Source: MH13 sp040219355
GTDB lineage: Bacteria > Pseudomonadota > Alphaproteobacteria > Rhizobiales > MH13
Direction of reading: 5' to 3'
Assembly: GCA_040219355.1 (NCBI GenBank)
Contig: JAVJSN010000015.1
Location: 62,001 to 126,000, forward strand
Length of the DNA stretch: 64,000 nt
Shown: positions 1 through 8,542 of the stretch, one piece after another
Position numbering within the stretch: position 1 is the first letter of the stretch
Layout: each line of letters opens with the position of its first letter
Program-made: the position numbers and the translations under genes
Notes under the pieces: model-generated
What the model saw: the letters and a program-made list of their open reading frames with translations, nothing else
Told to the model about the DNA's origin: nothing
The model's database searches: none

Positions 1-3
1 ATA

Positions 4-14
4 TTGTCGGACAT
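4..14. promoter_or_regulatory. Candidate FadR/GntR-type operator
   Basis: TGTCGGACA at 5-13 is a palindrome (TGTC-G-GACA). With its flanks it fits the FadR-subfamily pattern TNGTNNNACNA except for the last base. It lies about 45 bases before the GTG start of a FadR-type regulator, the usual place for an autoregulatory operator. The window edge hides any second copy. Inferred from sequence pattern only. Confidence 0.4.
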
Positions 15-57
15 TAAATATACGATGTTCCGAGCTTAGGATATTTGGAACCGCGCT

Positions 58-813
58 GTGGCACCTCATTCGCCTTCTCAATTAACACCTGAAGCCTCGT
101 CTGGGTACGATGTTCTGGACGTCCTGCCTGCGAACAGCACCAGTCGTGATGTGCTGGATGCGCTGTCGCGGATGATTGAGAAAGAAGAGCTGAAGATTGG
201 CGACCGGCTTCCACCGGAAATCGAAATCGCTCGCCAGTTGGGCATTGGTCGGGCCAAGGTTCGTGAGGCGCTTACCTCTTGGCAAAACATGGGCATTGTC
301 ACGCGCAACAAGAAAGCGGGCACGCGGTTGGCTGCCGAAGTGTCATCCAACGCCATCCATTTGCCGGTTACACTCAAACTTGAAGCCGAAAGCCTGTTGC
401 GCACGCACGCGGTGCGCCGTCCTCTTGAATTGGAAACGGTGCGGCTGGCCGCCAAGCTGGCGAGCGACAAGGAGCGATTGCTGATTGAAGCGCGTTCCGC
501 CGAGCTGATGGCCATCTATCAAGCCGGAGAAGACTGGCGCGCGGCTGACTACCAGTTCCATGCCGCCATCCATTCGGCCTGCGGTAACCCATTGTTTGGT
601 CAGCTTATTCGGCAAATTCAGCAGGGTTTCCATGAGGTATATGAGGCGCCGTTCGGGCAGCCGCATTTGGGTGCTGATAGCATCCCCTTGCATGCGCCTC
701 TGGCCGAGGCCGTGGTTGCGGGCCGTGAGCACGAAGCTGCGCGGCTTTTGGCTCGTATTATGGATATGGTTGAGAGCGAGATCCGTCAGGTGATGGAGGC
801 TCAAAATGTCTGA
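58..813 (+). CDS. FadR-subfamily GntR transcriptional regulator
   Basis: This is a cytoplasmic DNA-binding regulator of 251 residues, normal for the FCD group. A winged helix-turn-helix lies at about residues 28-90 (LPPEIEIARQLGIGRAKVREAL). The C-terminal all-helical FCD effector domain carries the metal/ligand pattern DYQFHAAIH at about 162-170 and a later His in PLHAPLAEAV. The start is GTG at 58. It overlaps the next gene by 8 bases and heads a co-directional run of seven genes (C-S lyase, ABC importer, AceE-like enzyme), so it probably controls that operon in response to a small acid or sugar-derived effector. The effector cannot be read from the sequence. Confidence 0.88.
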   Translation: MAPHSPSQLTPEASSGYDVLDVLPANSTSRDVLDALSRMIEKEELKIGDRLPPEIEIARQLGIGRAKVREALTSWQNMGIVTRNKKAGTRLAAEVSSNAIHLPVTLKLEAESLLRTHAVRRPLELETVRLAAKLASDKERLLIEARSAELMAIYQAGEDWRAADYQFHAAIHSACGNPLFGQLIRQIQQGFHEVYEAPFGQPHLGADSIPLHAPLAEAVVAGREHEAARLLARIMDMVESEIRQVMEAQNV

Positions 814-1957
814 GGCACCAAGCATCGCAACGTTGTTGGCTGCCGTTCTGCCCGACTCAAATGGTTCTATTACGCCGCCCATCGTGCAGTCGTCACTGTT
901 TTCATTCGACAGTTTCGAAGCCTTTGAGGCCCGCATGGCGGGCAACAGCGATACAGCACTCTATACACGCGTTCAAAACCCGACTGTGGCCGCTTTTGAA
1001 AGTTTGATCGCCAAGGCCGAAAACGGTGACGCGGCTGTTGGTTTTGCATCGGGTATGGCCGCCATCGCATCAACGCTGCTCGCCTTTGTGAAACCGGGCG
1101 ACCGGATCGCCTGCTGCGAGCACGTCTATCCAGATACGTTTCGTTTCATGGAAAGGCTTTTGCGCCCATTCGGCGTGGAGATTTCCTATCACAGCGCCCG
1201 CCAATTCGCCGATGATCCCGATCTGTTGGCCGGTGTGACCGTCGCCTACTTGGAAAGCCCTAGCTCAATCTTGTTCAAGCCGATGGATTTGCCACGCATT
1301 GTCGAGCACGCGCATCGCCACGGTACGATCACCATGATCGATAACTCCTGGGCTAGCCCGGTTTTCCAGAAACCTTTGACGCTTGGCGTCGATATCGTTC
1401 TGCATTCGGCCTCGAAATACATTTCAGGCCATTCGGACACGGTTGCGGGTGTGGTGGTTGCCTCCCAGCCTCACATCACTCGCATCCGTGATCTGACCCT
1501 CCCGCTTCTTGGCGCCAAGCTCGCGCCCTTTGAAGCTTTTCTGCTGACGCGGGGCTTGCGTACTTTGTCGGCGCGCATGAAGCATCATGAAGCGTCCGCC
1601 AACCTGTTTGTCGACCGGCTTGCCGCTTTGCAAAACGTCGTGAGGGTACACAGTCCTGGCGCTAACTCGGTGCCCGGCCTAACCGGGCGTAGTGGCCTGA
1701 TGTCGATCGAGTTCGATGACAGCGTTGACATACCCACCTTTGCCAATGCGCTCACCCTGTTCCGACTGGGCGTGAGTTGGGGCGGATTTGAAAGTCTTAT
1801 CCTCCCGGCGCGTGTCGCCTTGGCGCAGGCTGGCGAGCAAAACTCTCTGCAGAAATTTGGAGTCTCTCCCAACCTGGTTCGACTGAGCCTTGGTTTGGAA
1901 GATGCCGAAGACCTCTGGGCGGATTTCATCAACGCCTTGAGCCAAAGCGCTGCCTAA
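806..1957 (+). CDS. PLP-dependent C-S lyase, cystathionine beta-lyase (MetC) type
   Basis: A 383-residue member of the Cys/Met metabolism PLP enzymes (fold type I). The PLP lysine sits in SASKYISGHSD at about residues 199-209. Other family landmarks are YTRVQNPTV near residue 50, GFASGMAAI near 78 and DNSWASP near 175. Such enzymes cleave C-S bonds by beta-elimination, for example cystathionine to homocysteine, pyruvate and ammonia. MetC, MetB and related gamma-lyases cannot be separated reliably by eye; the length and DNSWASP motif favour MetC-like. It overlaps the regulator by 8 bases and precedes an ABC importer, which suggests a catabolic role on an imported sulfur compound rather than housekeeping methionine synthesis. 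That role is inference. Confidence 0.82.
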   Translation: MSEAPSIATLLAAVLPDSNGSITPPIVQSSLFSFDSFEAFEARMAGNSDTALYTRVQNPTVAAFESLIAKAENGDAAVGFASGMAAIASTLLAFVKPGDRIACCEHVYPDTFRFMERLLRPFGVEISYHSARQFADDPDLLAGVTVAYLESPSSILFKPMDLPRIVEHAHRHGTITMIDNSWASPVFQKPLTLGVDIVLHSASKYISGHSDTVAGVVVASQPHITRIRDLTLPLLGAKLAPFEAFLLTRGLRTLSARMKHHEASANLFVDRLAALQNVVRVHSPGANSVPGLTGRSGLMSIEFDDSVDIPTFANALTLFRLGVSWGGFESLILPARVALAQAGEQNSLQKFGVSPNLVRLSLGLEDAEDLWADFINALSQSAA

Positions 1958-2003
1958 CCAGGCACAAAGACGCTGAAAAATATAACTGGAGAAGGAAACA
2001 ACG

Positions 2004-3278
2004 ATGAACACGACATCTCTCAAGACCCTGCTGCTGGGGGTTGGCACGGCCGCCCTGATGGCAGTTGGACCGGCCCAGGCGGACACAACGCTGCGCTTGG
2101 TGGAAGTGATAACCAGCCCTGAACGAACTGCGGTGCTCGAAGAGCTCGTGGCGCAGTACGAAGCTGAAAATGAAGGCGTGACCGTCGAGATCACAAGCCT
2201 GCCCTGGGGCCAAGCCTTTGAAACCCTTGCGACCATGGTTGCTGGCGGTGACATTCCTGACGTGGTCGAAATGCCTGACACGTGGGCTGCTCTGTATGCT
2301 GGCTCAGGCCGTTTGGCGAGCCTTGAAGATCATATCGCGGGCTGGGAACACGGTGGTACGCTGACCGACAAGACGTTGGCCATGGGTCGTCAGGCCGGCG
2401 AAGCTTACATGATCCCTTACGGGTTCTACCTTCGCGCCATGTTCTACAACCGCAACCTGTTGGCCGAAGCAGGTGTGGAAAGCCCTCCAGGCACCATGGA
2501 AGAGTTCATGGCAGCGGCAGCCGCCGTGTCTGAGCTTGATGGAAAATCAGGCTACTGCTTGCGCGGCGGGCCTGGTGGCACCAACGGCTGGATCATGATG
2601 GCGGCCGCGATGAACGGCACCAACGAGTTTTTCACCGAAGATGGCCAAAGCCGGATCAACGAGCCGGGCTCCGTGGAAGGCATCCAGTTCCTTTTGGATA
2701 TCTATCAAAATGGTTATGCGCCACGCGATAGCGTCAATTGGGGCTTCAACGAAATCGTCGCAGGCTTCTACTCAGGGACTTGCGCGTTCCTCGATCAGGA
2801 TCCTGATGCGCTGATCGCGATTGCAGAACGGATGGACGCCGACGACTTTGCGGTGATGCCTATGCCGGTTGGCCCATCAGGTCAGGCATTCCCGACCATT
2901 GGTTTTGCTGGATGGTCGATCTTCAACACAACCGAGCATGAGGACGAAGCTTGGGATTTGGTTGCATCACTTTCCAGCCCTGAGGCCAACTCGGTGTGGG
3001 CGCAGCGTGTTGGGGTGATCCCCATCCACGAAGGTGCGGACCAAGACCCGTACTTCCAGACCGAACAGTTCTCTGGCTGGTTTGATACGCTGAACGGCGA
3101 ACAGTATGTCCCGACGGTTATGCCAACTTTTCTGGAAGAATGGGGCTTCTTCGCCAGCACCATTGTGCTGGAAACCAGCCAAGAAGCTTTGCTTGGGCAG
3201 CGCAGCGCGCAGGATTTGGCCGACGAATGGGCTGAGTTCCTGAACGAAGCCTATGCCGATTGGCAAGCAGACCAGTGA
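2004..3278 (+). CDS. ABC transporter periplasmic solute-binding protein, family 1 (CUT1 type)
   Basis: A 424-residue periplasmic binding protein. It has a Sec signal peptide of about 26 residues ending GPAQA. The mature part shows the MalE/UgpB-like pattern, with an early beta strand (TTLRLVEVI), then LPWGQAFETLATMVAGGDIPDVVEMP and a C-terminal lobe with GFAGWSIF. A good ribosome site (GGAGAAGGAAAC) precedes ATG 2004. It delivers its ligand to the two permeases and ATPase that follow. Family membership implies a carbohydrate or polyol, but the neighbouring PLP lyase leaves open a sulfur-containing or amino-substituted ligand. Confidence 0.9.
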   Translation: MNTTSLKTLLLGVGTAALMAVGPAQADTTLRLVEVITSPERTAVLEELVAQYEAENEGVTVEITSLPWGQAFETLATMVAGGDIPDVVEMPDTWAALYAGSGRLASLEDHIAGWEHGGTLTDKTLAMGRQAGEAYMIPYGFYLRAMFYNRNLLAEAGVESPPGTMEEFMAAAAAVSELDGKSGYCLRGGPGGTNGWIMMAAAMNGTNEFFTEDGQSRINEPGSVEGIQFLLDIYQNGYAPRDSVNWGFNEIVAGFYSGTCAFLDQDPDALIAIAERMDADDFAVMPMPVGPSGQAFPTIGFAGWSIFNTTEHEDEAWDLVASLSSPEANSVWAQRVGVIPIHEGADQDPYFQTEQFSGWFDTLNGEQYVPTVMPTFLEEWGFFASTIVLETSQEALLGQRSAQDLADEWAEFLNEAYADWQADQ

Positions 3279-4210
3279 CTGTAGACACTCACAAAACTGT
3301 CGTTCCCGGGGCACCCCGGGCACGACGCTCCCTGTACTGGCAGTACATGGTAGAACCGTTTCTTTATGTCTCACCGGCGGTGTTTCTGATCGGGTCGGTT
3401 ATCCTGATCCCGCTGATCATAGGGATTTCCTATTCTTTCCAATCCATTGAGCTTCTCAATCCGTTCCAAACCGGATGGATCGGGTTGGAGAACTACGCTG
3501 ATCTTTGGACAGATCGAAAGTTTTGGATCGCGCTGGAAAACACGTTCTGGTGGACGTTCTGGTCGGTCAGCTTTCAGTTCCTGCTTGGCCTTGGCCTTGC
3601 CCTCCTGCTCAATACCCAGTTTTTCGGCAAGCGGCTGTTCCAGGCGCTGGTCTTTCTGCCTTGGGCGGTGCCGACCTTTCTGTCGGCGCTCACCTGGTCT
3701 TGGCTTTTCAATCCAACCATCGGCCCGCTGCCGCATTGGATGGCCGCGCTCGGCATTCTTTCTGAGCCCTACAACATTATGGGCGACCCGGACCTTGCCC
3801 TTTGGGGGCCCATTGTCGCCAACATTTGGTTCGGCGTTCCGTTTTTTGCCATCACCTTGTTGGCAGCCCTGCAATCGATCCCTGGTGAGCTTTATGAGGC
3901 CGCCGAAATTGACGGCGCATCAGCATGGCAAAGCTTTACCAAAATCACGCTGCCCTTTCTTGCGCCGATGATCGCCATCACGGTGATGCTGCGCACCATC
4001 TGGATCGCCAATTTTGCTGACCTCATCTTCGTCATGACTGGTGGTGGACCGGCCAACTCAACGCAGATCCTTTCAACTTACATTTTCACGACAGCTTTCC
4101 GGCGCCTTGATTTCGGCTACGCGTCGACAATCGCAGTCGTGCTGCTGATCATCTTGCTCGTCTATGCGATTTTTGTGCTGTGGCTGCGCAAGAAGCTGGT
4201 CAAGATTTAG
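3275..4210 (+). CDS. ABC transporter inner-membrane permease, MalF/UgpA type
   Basis: An inner-membrane permease of about 311 residues with six predicted hydrophobic helices. The cytoplasmic EAA loop that docks the ATPase reads YEAAEIDGASAWQSFTKITLP. The start chosen is GTG at 3275, which overlaps the stop of the binding-protein gene by four bases (GTGA) and suggests translational coupling. A TTG at 3260 would add five residues. It pairs with the next permease to form the channel of the importer. Confidence 0.9.
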   Translation: MTVDTHKTVVPGAPRARRSLYWQYMVEPFLYVSPAVFLIGSVILIPLIIGISYSFQSIELLNPFQTGWIGLENYADLWTDRKFWIALENTFWWTFWSVSFQFLLGLGLALLLNTQFFGKRLFQALVFLPWAVPTFLSALTWSWLFNPTIGPLPHWMAALGILSEPYNIMGDPDLALWGPIVANIWFGVPFFAITLLAALQSIPGELYEAAEIDGASAWQSFTKITLPFLAPMIAITVMLRTIWIANFADLIFVMTGGGPANSTQILSTYIFTTAFRRLDFGYASTIAVVLLIILLVYAIFVLWLRKKLVKI

Positions 4211-4219
4211 GGGTGCACC

Positions 4220-5059
4220 ATGACACATGCAGGACGTAATCCGGCATTGCTGGTTGGCAAATACGCCGCCCTTCTTGCCTACCTTACCTTCGCATTGTTT
4301 CCGCTATATTGGCTGGTCAAAATCGCATTAACGCCAGACCGACTGATTTTCTCAGAGGGCACACGATTGTGGCCATCGCGGGTGACGCTGGACAATTTCA
4401 ACACGGTGATTTTCCAGACCGATTTCATGGCTTTTTTCGGTAACTCGCTCTTTGTGTCGCTGGGGACAGCAGCGATCACAACGATAATTGCGGCAGGCGC
4501 TGGCTACGCGTTCTCGCGCTTTGTGTTCGCCGGTAAGCGGATCATCATTGCCATCATGCTGATCACGCAGATGTTTCCGCTGTTGATGATCATTGCGCCG
4601 ATTTACAAAATCGTGGCTGCGCTTGGCTTGCTTAACTCGCTGACGTCGTTGATCGTGGTCTACACCGCCTTCAACATCGCCTTTGCAACCTTCCTTATGC
4701 AGTCATTTTTCGACGGTATTCCAAAGGACCTGGAAGAAGCAGCGATGATGGATGGGTGCAGCCGCTTCCAGGCGCTGCGCAAGGTGATCTTCCCGCTGAC
4801 CCTGCCGGGCCTAGGTGCGACACTTGGTTTCGTTTTCACCGCCGCGTGGTCGGAACTGTTGTTTGCGCTCATGCTGATTTCTGACAACGACTCCATGACC
4901 TTCCCGGTCGGTCTGCTGACCTTTGTGTCCCGGTTCTCCGTTGATTGGGGGCAAATGATGGCCGCAGGTTCGCTGGCGCTCATTCCCAGCTGTCTCTTCT
5001 TCATTTTCATCCAACGCTACCTTGTGCAGGGCCTGACGTCCGGTGCTGTCAAAGGATAG
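4220..5059 (+). CDS. ABC transporter inner-membrane permease, MalG/UgpE type
   Basis: A 279-residue permease with six predicted membrane helices and the EAA loop LEEAAMMDGCSRFQALRKVIFP. It starts with ATG 9 bases after the previous permease. The C-terminus (IQRYLVQGLTSGAVKG) is typical of MalG-type subunits. It forms a heterodimeric pore with the preceding gene product; specificity comes from the binding protein at 2004. Confidence 0.9.
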   Translation: MTHAGRNPALLVGKYAALLAYLTFALFPLYWLVKIALTPDRLIFSEGTRLWPSRVTLDNFNTVIFQTDFMAFFGNSLFVSLGTAAITTIIAAGAGYAFSRFVFAGKRIIIAIMLITQMFPLLMIIAPIYKIVAALGLLNSLTSLIVVYTAFNIAFATFLMQSFFDGIPKDLEEAAMMDGCSRFQALRKVIFPLTLPGLGATLGFVFTAAWSELLFALMLISDNDSMTFPVGLLTFVSRFSVDWGQMMAAGSLALIPSCLFFIFIQRYLVQGLTSGAVKG

Positions 5060-5070
5060 GAGGCCAGATC

Positions 5071-6150
5071 ATGGCGCGTATCGAGCTTAAGAACATTGGC
5101 AAGCGTTACGGACCTGTTGAGGTTCTGCGCGACATCAATCTTCAGATCGAAGATGGCGAGTTCATTGTGCTTGTTGGTCCGTCAGGCTGCGGAAAATCCA
5201 CCTTGCTTCGAATGATAGCGGGACTTGAGCCCATCACAGCGGGCGATTTCTATATTGATGGTGAGCGCATGAACGATGTGCGCCCGCGTGACCGCGACAT
5301 CGCGATGGTGTTCCAGTCTTATGCGCTCTACCCACATATGGATGTGGCGCGGAACATGGGTTTCTCGATGGAAATCCGCAAAGAGCCGGTGGAAGAAAAG
5401 GACAGCCGCGTTGCCAAGGCTGCAAAAACGCTTGGCCTGGAACCTTTGATGGCGCGCCTGCCGCGCGCCTTGTCTGGTGGGCAGCGTCAACGTGTGGCCA
5501 TGGGCCGTGCGATCATCAGAGATCCGCGAGCCTTTCTGTTCGATGAACCGCTGTCGAACCTGGATGCCGCGCTTCGCGTGGATATGCGCCTGGAGATTGC
5601 CCGACTTCATCAGCGGCTTGGCTCAACAATGGTGTATGTGACGCATGACCAGGTGGAAGCGCTGACGCTGGCGGATCGGATCGTCGTTCTTGATGGTGGC
5701 GATATCCAACAAGTTGGAAGCCCGCTTGATTTATATGAGCGACCTGCCAACAAGTTTGTTGCTCAGTTTATTGGTTCGCCGACCATGAACGTTGTCCCCG
5801 TTGTCGGTGAGACGCACGGCGTGAAACTCTTCAATGGCATATCGATACCACTGCCTGGAGTGCCTGGTTGCGAGCAAGCAACGGAGTTAGGTGTTCGCCC
5901 CGAACACATCGATTTGCTTGACATAGGACGTGGTGACCTCGACGCTACGGCGGAGCTTGTCGAGCATCTGGGTTCAGACACCAATGTGTACGTGAAAGTC
6001 AAAGATTTGGGGCAATTGATGGTTCGAAAACACGGCAACATACCGGCGAAGCCAGGCGACCGCTTTGGTTTGCGCATTCAATCGCACAATGCTCATCTGT
6101 TCGCAGCGGACGGCACCGCTTTGCCAAGCGCGTTGGAGCAGGCGGCTTAG
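5071..6150 (+). CDS. ABC transporter ATP-binding protein, UgpC/MalK type
   Basis: A 359-residue MalK-like ATPase. Visible motifs are Walker A GPSGCGKST (residues 36-44), the Q loop MVFQSYALYPHM, the signature LSGGQRQRVAMGRAI, Walker B FLFDEPLSNLD and the H-loop VTHDQ. A C-terminal TOBE/OB region follows, with GVRPEHIDL. The reading frame is open further upstream to 4945, but ATG 5071 has a clear ribosome site (GGAGG) and matches the family N-terminus (MARIELKNIGKRYG). It powers the importer encoded just upstream. Confidence 0.93.
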   Translation: MARIELKNIGKRYGPVEVLRDINLQIEDGEFIVLVGPSGCGKSTLLRMIAGLEPITAGDFYIDGERMNDVRPRDRDIAMVFQSYALYPHMDVARNMGFSMEIRKEPVEEKDSRVAKAAKTLGLEPLMARLPRALSGGQRQRVAMGRAIIRDPRAFLFDEPLSNLDAALRVDMRLEIARLHQRLGSTMVYVTHDQVEALTLADRIVVLDGGDIQQVGSPLDLYERPANKFVAQFIGSPTMNVVPVVGETHGVKLFNGISIPLPGVPGCEQATELGVRPEHIDLLDIGRGDLDATAELVEHLGSDTNVYVKVKDLGQLMVRKHGNIPAKPGDRFGLRIQSHNAHLFAADGTALPSALEQAA

Positions 6151-6151
6151 C

Positions 6152-8539
6152 ATGGCAAGCGCAAACATCATTCGCCAGGCATTGGAAAAGAAGACCCTAT
6201 GGCTCTCATCCTGGATGATCCACAATGCCAACAATGTGCGCACAAAAGGCCGGATTAAAGTTGGCGGGCACCAGGCTTCCTCGGCCTCTATGAACGCGAT
6301 CATGAACGCGCTTTATTTTGATGTGTTGCGGCCGGAAGATCGGGTAGCGGTCAAACCGCATGCCAGCCCAGTGTTTCATGCGATCCAGTACCTGCTGGGC
6401 AACCAGACGCGTCAGCAGTTGGAAGATTTCCGCGCCCTGGGCGGCGCGCAGCCTTACCCATCGCGGACCAAGGACAAGGATGATGTCGACTTCTCGACCG
6501 GGTCGGTCGGTATGGGCGTGGCGATGACAGCCTTTGCCAGCATGACGCAGGATTATCTGGCCGGTCATGGCTGGCTTGATCAGCCCAAGGGGCGGATGAT
6601 CGCGCTGGTCGGCGATGCCGAGCTGGATGAAGGCAATATCTACGAGGCCCTGCTGGAAGGGGCGAAGCATGATCTGCGCAATTGCTGGTGGGTGATCGAC
6701 TACAACCGGCAATCCCTGGACGGTGTGGTGAGCGAGGGGCTGAACGCGCGCTTTCGCGACATCTTCATCGCCAGCGGCTGGGATGTGATCGAGCTGAAAT
6801 ATGGCTCCCTGATGGAGGCCGCTTTTGAGCGCCCGGGCGGTACTCAGCTGCGCGCCTGGATCGATGGCTGTGACAACGGCCTCTATTCGGCGCTGACCTT
6901 CAAAGGCGGGGCCGCTTGGCGAGCCCAACTGGAGGCCGATTTTGCTGGCGACAATGAAGCGCTGGCGCTGTTGGCCGACCATGATGATGAGCAGCTTTCC
7001 ATGCTGATGGGCAATCTGGCCGGGCATGATGCGGCGATGATCGCGCAGACGATGAAAGCCATCGATCATGACCGCCCGATCTGCTTCATCTGCTACACCA
7101 TCAAAGGCCATGGCCTGCCGCTGGCCGGCCACAAGGACAATCATGCCGGGATCATGACCAGTGCGCAGATTGAAGGCCTGCGCACTGATATGAGCATCAA
7201 ACCTGGCGAAGAATGGGAGCCGATGGCGGGGATGGAAAGCCTGGCCGATGAGGCACGCGCATTTCTTGATAACGTGCCCTTCAACGCCAAGGGCACCCGG
7301 CGCTACCGCGCCGCGCCCGTTCCGACGGGCGGCGAAATATCACCGCGCATCAAGGATACGATTTCCACCCAGGAAGCGTTCGGACAGATCCTGCACGCCA
7401 TCGCATCGGACGCGCCGGAGCTTGCCGAGCGGATCGTCACGACATCACCGGATGTTTCAGTGTCCACCAATCTTGGGCCCTGGATCAACAAGACTGGGCT
7501 CTTCGCCAAGACCGATCAGCCCGATGTGTTCCGCGATCAATCCGTGCCGTCGGTACAGAAATGGCGCCGCCACACGGATGGCCGCCATGTCGAGCTGGGG
7601 ATCGCGGAGAACAATTTGTTCACGTTCCTTGGCGCGCTTGGCCTGTCGCATTCGCTGTTCGGGCAACGCCTGCTGCCGGTCGGCACGGTCTATGATCCGT
7701 TCATCTGCCGTGGCTTGGATGCGCTTAACTATGCTTGCTACCAGGATGCCCGATTCATGCTGGCGGCGACTCCATCGGGCGTGTCGCTGAGCCATGAAGG
7801 CGGGGCGCACCAGTCGATCTCCACGCCGCTGATCGGCATGGCGCAGGATGGTCTTGCGACCTTCGAGCCGGCCTTTGCCGATGAGCTGGAAGTGATCATG
7901 CGCTGGGGCTTTGAATATATGCAGCGTGACCAGCCGGATGCGAAACCTGAGGCCAATTGGCTGCGCGATGAAAAGGGCGGCTCAATCTATCTGCGACTAT
8001 CCACGGTGCCGCTGGAGCAAGTCGGTCGCTCGTCGATTGGCGATGGCTTCGCCCAGCAGGTGATTGATGGCGGATATTGGCTGCGGCGTCCCGAACCTGG
8101 AACGCGCGTTGCGATAGCCTATACCGGTGTTGTCGCGCCGGAGGCGATTGAGGCGGCCGGGCTGTTGTCGGAGTCGATGCGCGGCATTGGCGTGCTGGCA
8201 ATCACGTCTGCGGACCGTCTGAACGCCGGGTGGCAGGCCGCCGAACGGGCGCGTCAACGTGGCGATAGCGCCGCCCGCTCGGTGCTTGAAAGGCTGCTGG
8301 ATGATTTGCCCAGGGATGCAGGGTTGGTCACCGTAACAGATGCTCACCCGGCGTCGCTGTCATGGATTGGTGGGGTTCACGGCCATCGCGTGAAGTCGCT
8401 GGGCGTGGAGCATTTTGGCCAGGCGGGAACGGTGGAAGATGTTTATCATCTGCACGGGCTGGATGCGAATGCGATCATGCATGCCGCACAGGCCCTCATG
8501 GGAGGCCGTGCGCCGCATTATCTGGCGATGCTTGCATAG
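6152..8539 (+). CDS. AceE-like pyruvate dehydrogenase E1 / transketolase-family enzyme
   Basis: A 795-residue thiamine-diphosphate enzyme resembling the homodimeric E1 of pyruvate dehydrogenase (E. coli AceE is 887 residues). Landmarks are HASP at 70-73, STGSVGMG at 115-122, and the ThDP/Mg site starting GDAELDE at 154 and ending N185 in VIDYNRQSLDG, which parallels AceE. A transketolase-like pyrimidine domain (VELGIAENNLF near 485) and C-terminal domain follow. The frame is open from 6065, but ATG 6152 begins right after the ATPase stop. No E2 or E3 gene is nearby, so it either borrows them or performs a non-oxidative keto-acid or ketose reaction. It is the last gene of the first operon and ends 3 bases from the convergent tctA-like gene. 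Confidence 0.8.
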   Translation: MASANIIRQALEKKTLWLSSWMIHNANNVRTKGRIKVGGHQASSASMNAIMNALYFDVLRPEDRVAVKPHASPVFHAIQYLLGNQTRQQLEDFRALGGAQPYPSRTKDKDDVDFSTGSVGMGVAMTAFASMTQDYLAGHGWLDQPKGRMIALVGDAELDEGNIYEALLEGAKHDLRNCWWVIDYNRQSLDGVVSEGLNARFRDIFIASGWDVIELKYGSLMEAAFERPGGTQLRAWIDGCDNGLYSALTFKGGAAWRAQLEADFAGDNEALALLADHDDEQLSMLMGNLAGHDAAMIAQTMKAIDHDRPICFICYTIKGHGLPLAGHKDNHAGIMTSAQIEGLRTDMSIKPGEEWEPMAGMESLADEARAFLDNVPFNAKGTRRYRAAPVPTGGEISPRIKDTISTQEAFGQILHAIASDAPELAERIVTTSPDVSVSTNLGPWINKTGLFAKTDQPDVFRDQSVPSVQKWRRHTDGRHVELGIAENNLFTFLGALGLSHSLFGQRLLPVGTVYDPFICRGLDALNYACYQDARFMLAATPSGVSLSHEGGAHQSISTPLIGMAQDGLATFEPAFADELEVIMRWGFEYMQRDQPDAKPEANWLRDEKGGSIYLRLSTVPLEQVGRSSIGDGFAQQVIDGGYWLRRPEPGTRVAIAYTGVVAPEAIEAAGLLSESMRGIGVLAITSADRLNAGWQAAERARQRGDSAARSVLERLLDDLPRDAGLVTVTDAHPASLSWIGGVHGHRVKSLGVEHFGQAGTVEDVYHLHGLDANAIMHAAQALMGGRAPHYLAMLA

Positions 8540-8542
8540 CTG

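Noticed and set aside
6206..7144. Minus-strand frame of 312 codons
   Set aside because: Antisense to the AceE-like enzyme, whose ThDP motif fixes the true frame.
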